Shown: in pieces, positions 44,499-54,660 of the stretch
Position numbering within the stretch: position 1 is the stretch's first letter
How the letters are laid out: every line of letters starts with the position of its first letter
From: Flaveria trinervia
Taxonomy: Eukaryota; Streptophyta; Magnoliopsida; Asterales; Asteraceae
DNA: 64,000 nt
Assembly: GCA_025506515.1 (NCBI GenBank)
Contig: CM046451.1
Span: 46,449,212 to 46,513,211 of the forward strand
Direction of reading: 5' to 3'
Position numbers and translations under genes: made by a program
Notes under the pieces: model-generated
Database searches by the model: none
Told to the model about the DNA's origin: nothing
Seen by the model: only the letters and a program-made list of their open reading frames with translations

Positions 44499-44818
44499 AT
44501 GTCAAAGTTAACATCACTCACTCTTGCTGATCTTAAAAGTGTTGCTCCCAATAGGCCATCGAGGCTTATTAACGGACACAATTTCGAAGATTGGAAGAGA
44601 TGTCTTAAAGCTTTCTTCTTCTACACTTACCACAACTAATGGGAATCTATTATTTCTGGTCCTCACATACAAACTGTCACTGTTGGTGGTGTTGTCTCTC
44701 AAAATAAGGACCCATCTACTTTCACTTAAAAGGATCTAAAGCTGATAGAAATCTCTAGGTACATTAACACTATGCCTGGCACTATGCATCTACACTCGTT
44801 TTGCAGAGAATAAAAATG
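44499..44818 (+). pseudogene. CopG gag, N-terminal fragment
   Basis: The start is ATG 44499 (MSKLTSLTLADLKSV). LINGHNFEDWKRCLKAFFF is of the Copia gag N-terminal type (G-x-N-F-x-x-W). A TAA stop is at 44637-44639 in the same frame. The reading continues with PHIQTVTVGGVVSQNKDPST, then another stop near 44728. The rest is removed or displaced by the GypD array at 44819. Confidence 0.7.
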
Positions 44819-46848
44819 TGTAACACCTAGTTATTTTTTTTAAGTCAAAGAAAAAAGAATAGAGTGAAGAAAAAGAAAGAAAATATATTTTTCCCAAGTC
44901 AAGGGGTAAACAGTGTTAAAAGGACAAAAAGGATTGAAAGCGGGTGTAAAGTGGGCATGGCAGCCCACTCTACTCTTACAACATTCAGATCTGCGATTTT
45001 TAGAGAGAGAGGAAGAAAAGAGCAGAGCTCTCGGTTTGGGAAGAAGAACAAGTTGAATATTCGAATTCAAGGTAAAAATTGGATTTTAAGTGTTCTTAAC
45101 TAGCCTTGCCTCGGTTGTATGCGTATGTGTGTTTGTTTGTTCGGTTATGTGTGTGTTTTAGTAGGATTGTAGGTGGTTGAACTCAATTCCAAGTGATTTT
45201 GGAAGAATGCATACTCAAGAGGCTGCTAAGGTAAGTTCTAGGACCCCTCTTTTACTTCTTTTAACTGATTTTGGGACTGGAAATGCATGACATTATGTTT
45301 TTACACAACTAGGTTTTATACTCGTATGATTTGCTATGTGTATGTTGCTTTTATGATGTGATGTTTTGCTCTGTTCATGCTTGATGATGTTATAGTTGTG
45401 TTCTAAGGCGTAGAATGTAAGAAGTAAGTTTAGAACATGAAAGATGAGATTTGGGAATTTAATCTGAAGAACAGTGTGCCTTAGGTTGCTCATACGCCCA
45501 AGCAGTAGTTCATACGCCTATGTTAGAAAACTGCTGAAGTGTTGACAATGTGGATGGAAAGTCAATGCGGATGGAAAGTCAATACGGATGGACAGTCAAT
45601 GCGGATGGAAAGTCAATGTGGATGAATAGTTAATGTGGATGAGCATTGACTAAGAATGGGAAATGCGGATGAGTATTGGGGGAAATGCGGACGAGCATTG
45701 ACTAAGTATGGGAAATGCAGATGAGTATTTGGGAAATGCGGATGAGTATTGAGGAAATGTGGATGAGTAAAGTCAATGCGGATGAACAAATGTGGATGAA
45801 CAAAAGGTTAAATGCGGAAGAACACTTAGAATATTTTCTGACTTTTTGGGAAACAAGTGAAATGTAGGCTTTGATTTGGGAGGTTCCCGAGCGCTATGTA
45901 AGTTGACTTTTTGAGGTCATAGGTGTTATGTTGCGCATGTTATGATGTATGATTGATGCTTATGCATGATGGTATGTATGATGTATGTTATGTATGTATG
46001 ACGCCTGTATGATGATGTTGACTGCTTATGTATATGCTCCTTGTTGTATGACTATTTTACCGTGGCTTTACGTTGAATGTTAATGAATGAAATGAAAGGC
46101 TTACAAGCAAATGTATGGCGGTTCACACTCAATGAGGAGTGTTAGCTCAACCGTGTGTGGGTTAGCTACCCCATGAGGATGCACACTGGGGCTAATCCTT
46201 ATGATTAAGCAAATGTATGGAGGTTCACACCCAATGAGGGGTTGTCAGCTAAACTGTGCGCAGGTAAATACCCGTTAAGGATGCACACAGGGGTTCAATC
46301 TTATGACTGACCATATGTATGGGGTCCTTGTCGCTTAACCCTAGATAAATTGCTTGGTGCTCTAGAGGGGGTTTAAGCACATGACCGAACTTAGATGGAA
46401 ATGAAAGATAATAAATGTACGAAACGAACGATGATGAAGATAATAAATATTATCTATGTGTACGTACGATGTGTAATAACATTTTAAAACCTGTTATGAT
46501 TGAATGGAAATAAAGAACGGTTTTAAAAGGAAGTAAAGTATGTTTTATATTAAAACTAAAACTCACTGAGCAACACTAACTTTTTAGGTGTTTTTTCATA
46601 AGCATTGTTGAGGATGGCGCGGGGTAGCTACTTGGCATTTTAGATGGCATTCTTTTGTTAACATTTTGGCATTGTAATGTGAGCAAAGGAAATTGTGTAA
46701 CGAATGTTATATTATTTGCCCAAAGTAGTTATAATGAAAATGTTGTTTTTAATGTTTCCGCTGCAACGTTTATTTCAAGTTAATGTAATTATATGTTTTA
46801 TGAGCAATGATTCGCCAGCTGTAAGCGTCCCGGGAATGGGGCCTTACA
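44819..46848 (+). repeat. GypD LTR1 (divergent 5' part)
   Basis: About 2.03 kb, TGTAACACCTAG to GGGGCCTTACA. Its first 1.3 kb differ from LTR2 and LTR3 by roughly a tenth of positions by eye. It contains about 280 nt (around 45230-45530) missing from them and lacks about 75 nt (near 46097) present in them. From about 46300 on it is nearly identical to them. Confidence 0.9.
45545..45815 (+). repeat. Minisatellite in GypD LTR1
   Basis: Variants of ATGCGGATGGAAAGTCA and ATGCGGATGAGTATTGGG in tandem. The equivalents are about 51918-52215 (LTR2) and 58390-58685 (LTR3). Confidence 0.8.
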
Positions 46849-46851
46849 AGT

Positions 46852-46864
46852 TGGTATCAGAGCC
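46852..46864 (+). other. GypD unit 1 primer-binding site
   Basis: TGGTATCAGAGCC, three nucleotides after LTR1. Identical sites follow LTR2 (53317-53329) and LTR3 (59784-59796). Confidence 0.9.
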
Positions 46865-47199
46865 AAAGTTTGAGTGAAATGGGTATATTTTTAAAATAAA
46901 CCTTCACTTAAACTAAAAATGGGATGGAAAGGGAAGGGATGCCAGTCCGAGTAGGTGTGTGCCATGAGGTATTTTCCTAATTTTAACCGATATTATGTGC
47001 GCATGTGATGTGGTTTATGTGCAGCTTGTAGATTTAGATACTGATGTAGTCAGGATAGGTAATGCTTGGAGTATGAAAAGTAAAGTAAGTGACTAATCAC
47101 AACTGGCTACTATAATTTGGGACTTACTATACTGACATAAACTGAGGTGTTCCCTTGAATAACCGTGTTGGTGTTTAAATCTTTCAGTGTGTGTTGAGG

Positions 47200-48186
47200 A
47201 TGGCTGGTGGTAGATCATCTAAAGCTTCACGTGGTAGAGGTCGTGGTGCTGAACACGGACTACGAGAGGAAGTGCTAGAGCCGAAAAGGTGGTTCATGTA
47301 GACTCTAAGACCCCTCGTCCGGAGGGCGGTGATGAGAGTGCTAACTTGAAGGTAATGGAATTGCTGCTGCTGCTCAATGATGGGTGTGAGAAATAGAAGT
47401 TGTTTGAATATCTGCGAGTGCCGAGAAGACCAGGAAGTGAAATTTGAACCCACTCGTTCGTGGACTCGGCCCTGTGTTGGTGGGACAATGTAGTGTAAGC
47501 ACAGGGTGGTTGGGTAATTGAGAGGATGAGATGGTCGGAACTGAAGAAGTTGGTGATTGAGGAGTTCTGTCCTCATAGGAAAATGGATAAGGTGGAAAGG
47601 GAATTCCTGCAGCTGGAGGCGGGAACCATGATACATCAACAATACACCACTAAATTTAACGAAATGGCACGGCTAGAGCCGGAGCAGGTGACGCCTCTAT
47701 CACAAAAGATTAAGAGAGGTGGTTGATTTGGTAGGAAGGTTGTATGACGAACGAGAGGTGGTGGTGACTGAGGTGAGCTAGAAGGGTGGTGGCGACCGGA
47801 ATTGGAATGGGAAAAGGGTCGGTGGTGGTGGTGCCCGGACGAGTAACAAGAAGGCATGGGTGGATGATCACCGTGTGGTCACGCCTGGTACGGGATCGAA
47901 GAGGTGTGGCAAATATGGGAAGGAGCATTCGGGAGAATACAATTGGGGATCAAACATCTTCTTCAAGTGTGGGAAGCCTGGTCATATGGCTAGAGATAGT
48001 GTGTGGTTATAAGGTGTTTCAACTATGGGGAAAATGGTTACATGAGTAGAGATTGTAAGAAGCCGAGGGCTAAGCGTTTTGGGGTGAAGAAGATTGAAGG
48101 TGAAGGACCGATGGTGAGCGCCAGAGCGTTCACGATGACCCAGGAGGAGGCTAGGACGGACCCTGATGTTGTGTCAGGTACGTTCT
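47200..48186 (+). pseudogene. GypD unit 1 gag, internally deleted
   Basis: Starts at ATG 47200 (MAGGRSSKASRGRGRG). A 1-nt deletion near 47251 and a TAG near 47298 break it. Compared with GypE it lacks about 230 nt between the ESANL codons and the GNG(T/I)AAAA codons, and a further 80 nt or so where the GypE segment ending LPVDVRRHM lies (near 47715). The zinc knuckles are more damaged than in GypE: KRCGKYGKEHSGEY has two Cys changed to Tyr, and CFNYGENGYMSRDC has lost one Cys and its His. Both deletions recur in units 2 and 3. Confidence 0.83.
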
Positions 48187-51100
48187 AGTAAGCCAACTAT
48201 AGCCTCTGTGTTATTCGATTCTGGTGCTAGTAAAAGTTTCATTTCTACTGCTTTTTATGCTAAATTGCCTCTTAGTAGTAAGAATATAGATTCGCCCTTT
48301 GACGTAGAAACTTCCATAGGTAAGTCTACTAAGATTTCAGAGGTGATAGAACGATGCGATGTGGAATTAGAAGGTCATAAGTTTCTGGTTAGACAATTCA
48401 TGATGACCTTACGCAGGTTTGACGTAGTCCTAGGGATGGATTGGTTAGCGAACTACGAGGCGAATATTGTGTGTCACAAGAATATGATTCGTTTCACAGT
48501 GCCTGACAGGAGTTTGGTGACGGTTTATGGTGATCGAGTCACTACGATTCCAAAAGTGATTTCGATGGCAATGCCGGAAAAGTGTATGAGACGTGGATGT
48601 AGCGCCTACTGGCTTATGTGAAGGAAGTGGAAACACTAACACCATAACTATTCGATGTCCCGGTTGTGTGTGACTTTCCAGATGTGTTTCCTGAAGACTT
48701 ACCAGGAGTGCCACCTGACCGCGAGATCGAGTTTCAGATTGATCTCATACCGGGTGCCCAACCTGTTGCCAAGGCACCGTATCTGTTGGCTCCGGCTAAT
48801 ATGATAGAGTTCATGGAATAATTGTAGGAGTTGCTTGACAATGGGTTCATTTGACCAAGTATCTCTCTTGGGGTGCTCCAGTCTTGTTCGTGAAAAAAAA
48901 TACAGTAGTATGAGGATGTGTATAGACTACCGTGAGCTAAATAAGTTGACAATAAAGAACCGATACCCCTTACCGAGAATTGGTGATTTGTTAGATCAGC
49001 TTCAAGGTGCCAGTTGGTTCTCAAGGATAGATCTTCGATCGGCCTACCATCACTTAAAGGTGAAAGATCAGGATGTCCCTAAAAGAGCTTTTCACACATG
49101 TTATAGTCACTACGAGTTCCTCGTTATGTCATTTGGTTTGACCAATACACCAGCTACTTTTTGTGAATTTATAATTGGGTGTGTCGACCGATGTTGGACA
49201 AATCAGTGATTGTGTTTATCAATGATATCCTGATTTAATCCAATAGTGAAGAGGAGCATGCCGGTCATATTCGAGAGGTGATGAAGACGTTAAGAAGGGA
49301 GAAGTTGTATACTAACTTCTCCAAGTGCGCATTTTAGTTGCACGAGGTTCAATTCTTGGGTCAAAAGGTGAATCCTGACGGGATTATGGTGGACCCGACA
49401 AAGGTGGATGCAGTGATGCAATGGAAGTCTCCAAAGACGCCATCCGAGATTCATAGTTTCTTAGGTTTGGCGGGCTATAGGAGATTCATTCAAGACTTCT
49501 CTAAGATCGCTTCTCCACTGACCAAATTGACCCCGAATGATTTAAAGTTCGTATGGAGTCAAGCTCAAGAGAAGGCGTTCGAGGAGTTAAAGGCGAGGCT
49601 GACTCAAGCTCCTGTTCTGTCATTACCCGATGGAAGTGAAGATCTGGTGGTTTATTCTCATGCTTCCTACTCGGGGTTAGGGTGTGTGTTAATGTAGAGG
49701 GGAAAGTTTATACCCTATGCATCCCGATAGTTAAAGGTTCATGAGGTTACTTATCCTACTCAAGACTTGGAGCTAGAAGTCGTGGTCTTTGCGTTAAAGA
49801 TTTGGAGGCACTACCTTTACAGAACGAAGTGCACCATATTCACTGACCACAAGAGCCCGAAGTACTTCTTTGATCAGAAAGATTTGAACATGAGGCAGAG
49901 AAGATGGTTGGAGCTTATAAAAGATTATGATTGCGAGATCCATTACCATCCGGACAAAGCCAACGTGGTGGCGGATGCCATTACCCGAAAAGAGAGACCC
50001 GAGCCGATCGGGTGAAAGCTTACCAGTTGGTCATGACCTCTGATGTGATGAAGCAAGTCAAAGAGTTTCCAGATGAGGCATTGAAAGATGAGCATCTTAA
50101 CTCCGAAAGAAGAGAGGTCTGGTTGCGGGATTGGGTGAAAAAACACTTGGTGTTAGAACCCGATTTGGACGAATGTGGATTCCTTGTTTTGGGGATCTAT
50201 GCATGAAGATCATGGATGTAGCTAATAAGACTCGATACTCTATTCATCCCGGTGCTACAAAGATGTACCAAGACATGAAGAAATACTATGGTGGTCGGGT
50301 ATGACGCGTGATGTGAGTATGTGAGTAAGTGCCTTACTTGCTTGCAATTAAAGGCGGAGCATCGGAAGCCGTATAGGAATATCCAACCTTCGGATATACC
50401 GGAGTTGAAGTGGGAACATATCACCATGGATTTCATTACAAAGCTACCGCATACCCCGAAAGGGTATGATGCCATATGGATGATAGTTGAAATTTTGATG
50501 AAGAGTGCTCACTTCCTACCGATCGGCAAGACATATTCATCCGAGAGGTTGGCGGATCTATTCAACAAGGAAATTGTAACTTGTCATGGTGTGTTGATGT
50601 CTATTATGTCTAATTGTGACACCAGTTTACATCTAAATTTTTAAAGAAATTCCACGACACGATGGGAACAAGGTTACATATTAGCACGACTTATCATCCC
50701 CAAACAGATGGCCTATGAGAAAGGACCATTCAGACGCCGGAGGATATGCTTTGTGCATGTGTTATCAATTTTGGAGGAAGTTGGGATGACCATTACCATT
50801 AGTTGAGTTCTCATATGATAACAGTTATCATGCCAGCATTGGTATGCCCCCTTATGAGATGCTATATGGTAGGAGATGCTGAACACCCGTGTGTTAAGGT
50901 GATATTTGTCTGAAAGAATTAGGAAGCGTCTAGGTGATCGAGGCTACGACTGAGAAGCTTGACAAGATAAAGGCCTTCATGAAAGATAGACAGAAGTCGT
51001 ATGCTGATAAACGATGTAGACCGCTTGAGTTCCATGTGGGCGACAGGGTTATGTTGAAAGTCTCACCTTGGAAGGGTATCATTCGGTTCAGAAAGCGGGG

Positions 51101-51458
51101 CAAGTTGAGCCCGAGATACATAGGGCCTTTCCAAATCATTGCTAGAGTAGAAGAGTTGGCCTATAGATTAGAGTTACCAGATGAGTTAATTGAAATTCAC
51201 CTAACAGTCCATGTATCTCATATGAGAAAGTGTCTAGCAGATGAGGATATGATTGTTCCACTGGAGGATATTGAAGTAGATGAGCGGCTCAATTACATGG
51301 AGCAACCAGTGGTGATCATTGATCGAAAAGAGAAGAGGCTGAGGAATAAAGTGGTTCCTCTTGTGTGTGTACAGTGGAAGCACAGGAAGGGATCCGAGTC
51401 TACATGGGAGACTGAAGAAGAAATGAGGCAGCATTAACCATAATTGTTTGAGGAATAA
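48187..51458 (+). pseudogene. GypD unit 1 pol: protease, RT, RNase H, integrase
   Basis: Protease DSGASKSFIS (48.22 kb) keeps its active-site triad. RT has CIDYRELNKL near 48930, FGLTNTPATF near 49135 and FINDILI where FIDD is expected, so a catalytic Asp is now Asn. Stops at 48819 and 48825 (CAA to TAA, CAG to TAG), 48852 (TGA) and 49335 (Trp to TAG) are shared with the other units. RNase H has VVYSHASYSG with His for Asp, then TDHKSPKYFF. Integrase keeps KCLTCLQLKAEH, ITMDF, and NCDT where DRDT is usual. The C-terminal part 50934-51437 is open. The last codons end at TAA 51456-51458 after a stop at 51435. Confidence 0.87.
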
Positions 51459-51480
51459 TAGGTTTAGAGGATGAAACCTA

Positions 51481-51497
51481 TATAAGGGGGGTGGACT
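51481..51497 (+). other. GypD unit 1 polypurine tract
   Basis: TATAAGGGGGGTGGACT next to LTR2. Same at 57952-57968 before LTR3. Confidence 0.78.
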
Positions 51498-53313
51498 TGT
51501 AACACCCGGTTATTTTTTTAAAGTCAAAGAAAGAAGAATAAAGTGAAGAAAAATAAAGAAAAGATATTTTTCCCAAGTTGAGGGGTAAAAAGTGTCAAAA
51601 TGACAAAAATGTTTGAAAGTGGGTGTAAAGTGGGCATGGCAACCCACTCTACTCTTACAATATTCACATCTGCGATTTTTAGAGAGAGAGAGGAAGACAA
51701 GAGCGTAGCTCTCAATTTGGGAAGAAGAACAAGCTGAAAATTTGAATTCAAGGTAAGAATTCATGGTTTTTAAGTGTTCTTAACTGGGCTTGCCTCGGTT
51801 GTATGCTTATGTGTGTTGGTATGTTCGGTTGTGTGTGTTTTAGTGGGTGTTAAGGCAGTTGAACTCAATTACAGGCAAGTTTGGAAGAAGCCATACTCAA
51901 GAGGCTGCTTAAGTGTTGACAAATGCGGATGGAAAGTCAATGCGGATGGAAAGTCTATGCGGATGGACAGTCAATGCATATGGAAAGTCAATGCATATGG
52001 AAAGTCAATGCAGATGAACAGTTAATGCGGATGAGCATTGGCTAAGCATGGGAAATGCGGATGAGTATTGGGGAAATTCGGAATAGCTTTGACTAAGTAT
52101 GGGAAATGCGAATGAGTATTTGGGAAATGCGGATGAGTATTGGGGAAATGAGGATGAGTAAAGTCAATGCTGATGAACAAATGCGGATGAACAAAAGGGG
52201 AAATGCGGATAAACACTTAGAATATTTTTTGACTTTTTGGGGAATAAGTGAAATGTAGGCTTTGACTTGGGAGGTTCCCAGGGGCTATGTAAGTTGACTT
52301 TTTAAGGTAATAGGTGTTATGTTGGGCATGTTATGTTGTATGATTGATGCTTATGCATGATGGCATGTATGATTTATGATATGTATGTATGATGTTGTAT
52401 GATGATGTTGACTGCTTATGTAAATGTTCCTTGTTGTATGATTATTTTCCCGTGGCTTTATGTTGAAGGTTAATGAATGAAATGAAAAGTATTATGTAAC
52501 GTAAAGTGGAAGATAATGAAATGAAAGAATGCATGCATTAATGAATGAATGAACAAAAGAAAGGCTTGCAAGCAAATGTATGGAGGTTCACACTCAATGA
52601 GGAGTGTTAGCTCAACCGTGTGCGGGTTAGCTACCCCATGAGGATGCACACTAGGGCTTAATCCTTGTGATTAAGCAAATGTATGGAGGTTCACACCCAA
52701 TGAGGGGTTGTCAGCTCAACTGTGCGCAGGTTAAATACCCGTTAAGGATGCACACAGGGGTTCAATCTTTATGACTGACCATATGTATGGGGTCCTTGTC
52801 GCTTAACCCTAGATAAATTGCTTGGTGCTCTAGAGGGGGTTTAAGCACATGACCGAACTTAGATGGAAATGAAAGATAATAAATGTACGAAACGAACGAT
52901 GATGAAGATAATAATATTATCTATGTGTACGTACGATGTGTAATAACATTTTAAAACCTGTTATGATTGAGTGGAAATAAAGAACGGTTTTAAAAGGAAG
53001 TAAAGTATGTTTTATATTAAAACTAAAACTCACTGAGCAACACTAACTTTTTTAGGTGTTTTTTCATAAGCATTGTTGAGGATGGCGCGGGGTAGCTACT
53101 TGGCATTTTAGATGGCATTCTTTTGTTAACATTTTGGCATTGTAATGTGAGCAAAGGAAATTGTGTAACGAATGTTATATTATTGCCCAAAGTAGTTATA
53201 ATGAAAATGTGTTTTTAATGTTTCCGCTGCAACGTTTATTTCAAGTTAATGTATTATATGTTTTATGAGCAATGATTCACCAGCTGTAAGCGTCCCGGGA
53301 ATGGGGCCTTACA
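51498..53313 (+). repeat. GypD LTR2 (shared between units 1 and 2)
   Basis: 1,816 nt, TGTAACACCCGG to GGGGCCTTACA. It is nearly identical to LTR3. A block of 103 nt beginning AAGCAAATGTATGGAGG is tandemly duplicated (52570 and 52673). The minisatellite of GCGGATGGAAAGTCAA units is at 51918-52215. Confidence 0.93.
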
Positions 53314-53316
53314 AGT

Positions 53317-53329
53317 TGGTATCAGAGCC
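53317..53329 (+). other. GypD unit 2 primer-binding site
   Basis: TGGTATCAGAGCC following LTR2. Its presence after an LTR that is also preceded by a polypurine tract shows that LTR2 serves as 3' LTR of one unit and 5' LTR of the next. Confidence 0.9.
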
Positions 53330-53664
53330 AAAGTTTGAGTGAAATGGGTATATTTTTAAAATAAACCTTCACTTAAACTAAAAATGGGATGGAAAGGGAA
53401 GGGATGCCAGTCCGAGTAGGTGTGTGCCATGAGTATTTTCCTAATTTTAACCGATATTATGTGCGCATGTGATGTGGTTTATGTGCAGCTTGTAGATTTA
53501 GATACTGATGTAGTCAGGATAGGTAATGCTTGGAGTATGAAAAGTAAAGTAAGTGACTAATCACAACTGGCTACTATAATTTGGGACTTACTATACTTGA
53601 CATAAACTGAGGTGTTCCCTTGAATAACCGTGTTGGTGTTTAAATCTTTCAGTGTGTGTTGAGG

Positions 53665-54660
53665 ATGGCTGGTGGTAGATCATCTAAAGCTTCACGTGGT
53701 AGAGGTCGTGGTGCTGAACCACGGACTACGAGAGGAAGTGCTAGAGCCGAAAAGGTGGTTCATGTAGACTCTAAGACCCCTCGTCCGGAGGGCGGTGATG
53801 AGAGTGCTAACTTGAAGGTAATGGAATTGCTGCTGCTGCTCAATGATGGGTGTGAGAATAGAAGTTGTTTGAATATCTGCGAGTGCCGAGAAGACCAGGA
53901 AGTGAAATTTGAACCCACTCGTTCGTGGACTCGGCCCTGTGTTGGTGGGACAATGTAGTGTAAGCACAGGGTGGTGGGTAATTGAGAGGATGAGATGGTC
54001 GGAACTGAAGAAGTTGGTGATTGAGGAGTTCTGTCCTCATAGGAAAATGGATAAGGTGGAAAGGGAATTCCTGCAGCTGGAGGCGGGAACCATGATACAT
54101 CAACAATACACCACTAAATTAACGAAATGGCACGGCTAGAGCCGGAGCAGGTGACGCCTCTATCACAAAAGATTAAGAGAGGTGGTTGATTTGGTAGGAA
54201 GGTTGTATGACGAACGAGAGGTGGTGGTGACTGAGGTGAGCTAGAAGGGTGGTGGCGACCGGAATTGGAATGGGAAAAGGGTCGGTGGTGGTGGTGCCCG
54301 GACGAGTAACAAGAAGGCATGGTTGGATGATCACCGTGTGGTCACGCCTGGTACGGGATCGAAGAGGTGTGGCAAATATGGGAAGGAGCATTCGGGAGAA
54401 TACAATTGGGGATCAAACATCTTCTTCAAGTGTGGGAAGCCTGGTCATATGGCTAGAGATAGTGTGTGGTTATAAGGTGTTTCAACTATGGGGAAAATGG
54501 TTACATGAGTAGAGATTGTAAGAAGCCGAGGGCTAAGCGTTTTGGGGTGAAGAAGATTGAAGGTGAAGGACCGATGGTGAGCGCCAGAGCGTTCACGATG
54601 ACCCAGGAGGAGGCTAGGACGGACCCTGATGTTGTGTCAGGTACGTTTCTAGTAAGCCAA
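53665..54660 (+). pseudogene. GypD unit 2 gag, internally deleted
   Basis: Start ATG 53665. It carries the same two deletions and the same damaged knuckles as unit 1. Here the frame is open through the RGAEPRTTRG codons because the C missing from unit 1 near 47251 is present. The TAG at 53767 is still in frame 1, while a second frame stays open to 53958. Single-base differences from unit 1 are present near 53855, 53972 and 54120. Confidence 0.83.

Larger units (their letters stand above)
43518..44818 (+). mobile_element. CopG: 5' part of a different Ty1/Copia element (LTR, primer-binding site, gag start)
   Basis: A short LTR of about 370 nt (43518 or 43527 to 43898) has TATATATA at 43631-43638 and ends ACCAACA. 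It is followed by a tRNA-Met primer site (TGGTATCAGAGC, 43902-43913), a 590-nt leader and the start of gag. It is cut at 44818 by the GypD array. The left boundary coincides with the point where the GypE LTR stops. The leader and LTR repeat the motif GCGAAACT or AGTGAAACT about 14 times. It is unrelated to CopA-C by eye. Confidence 0.72.
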
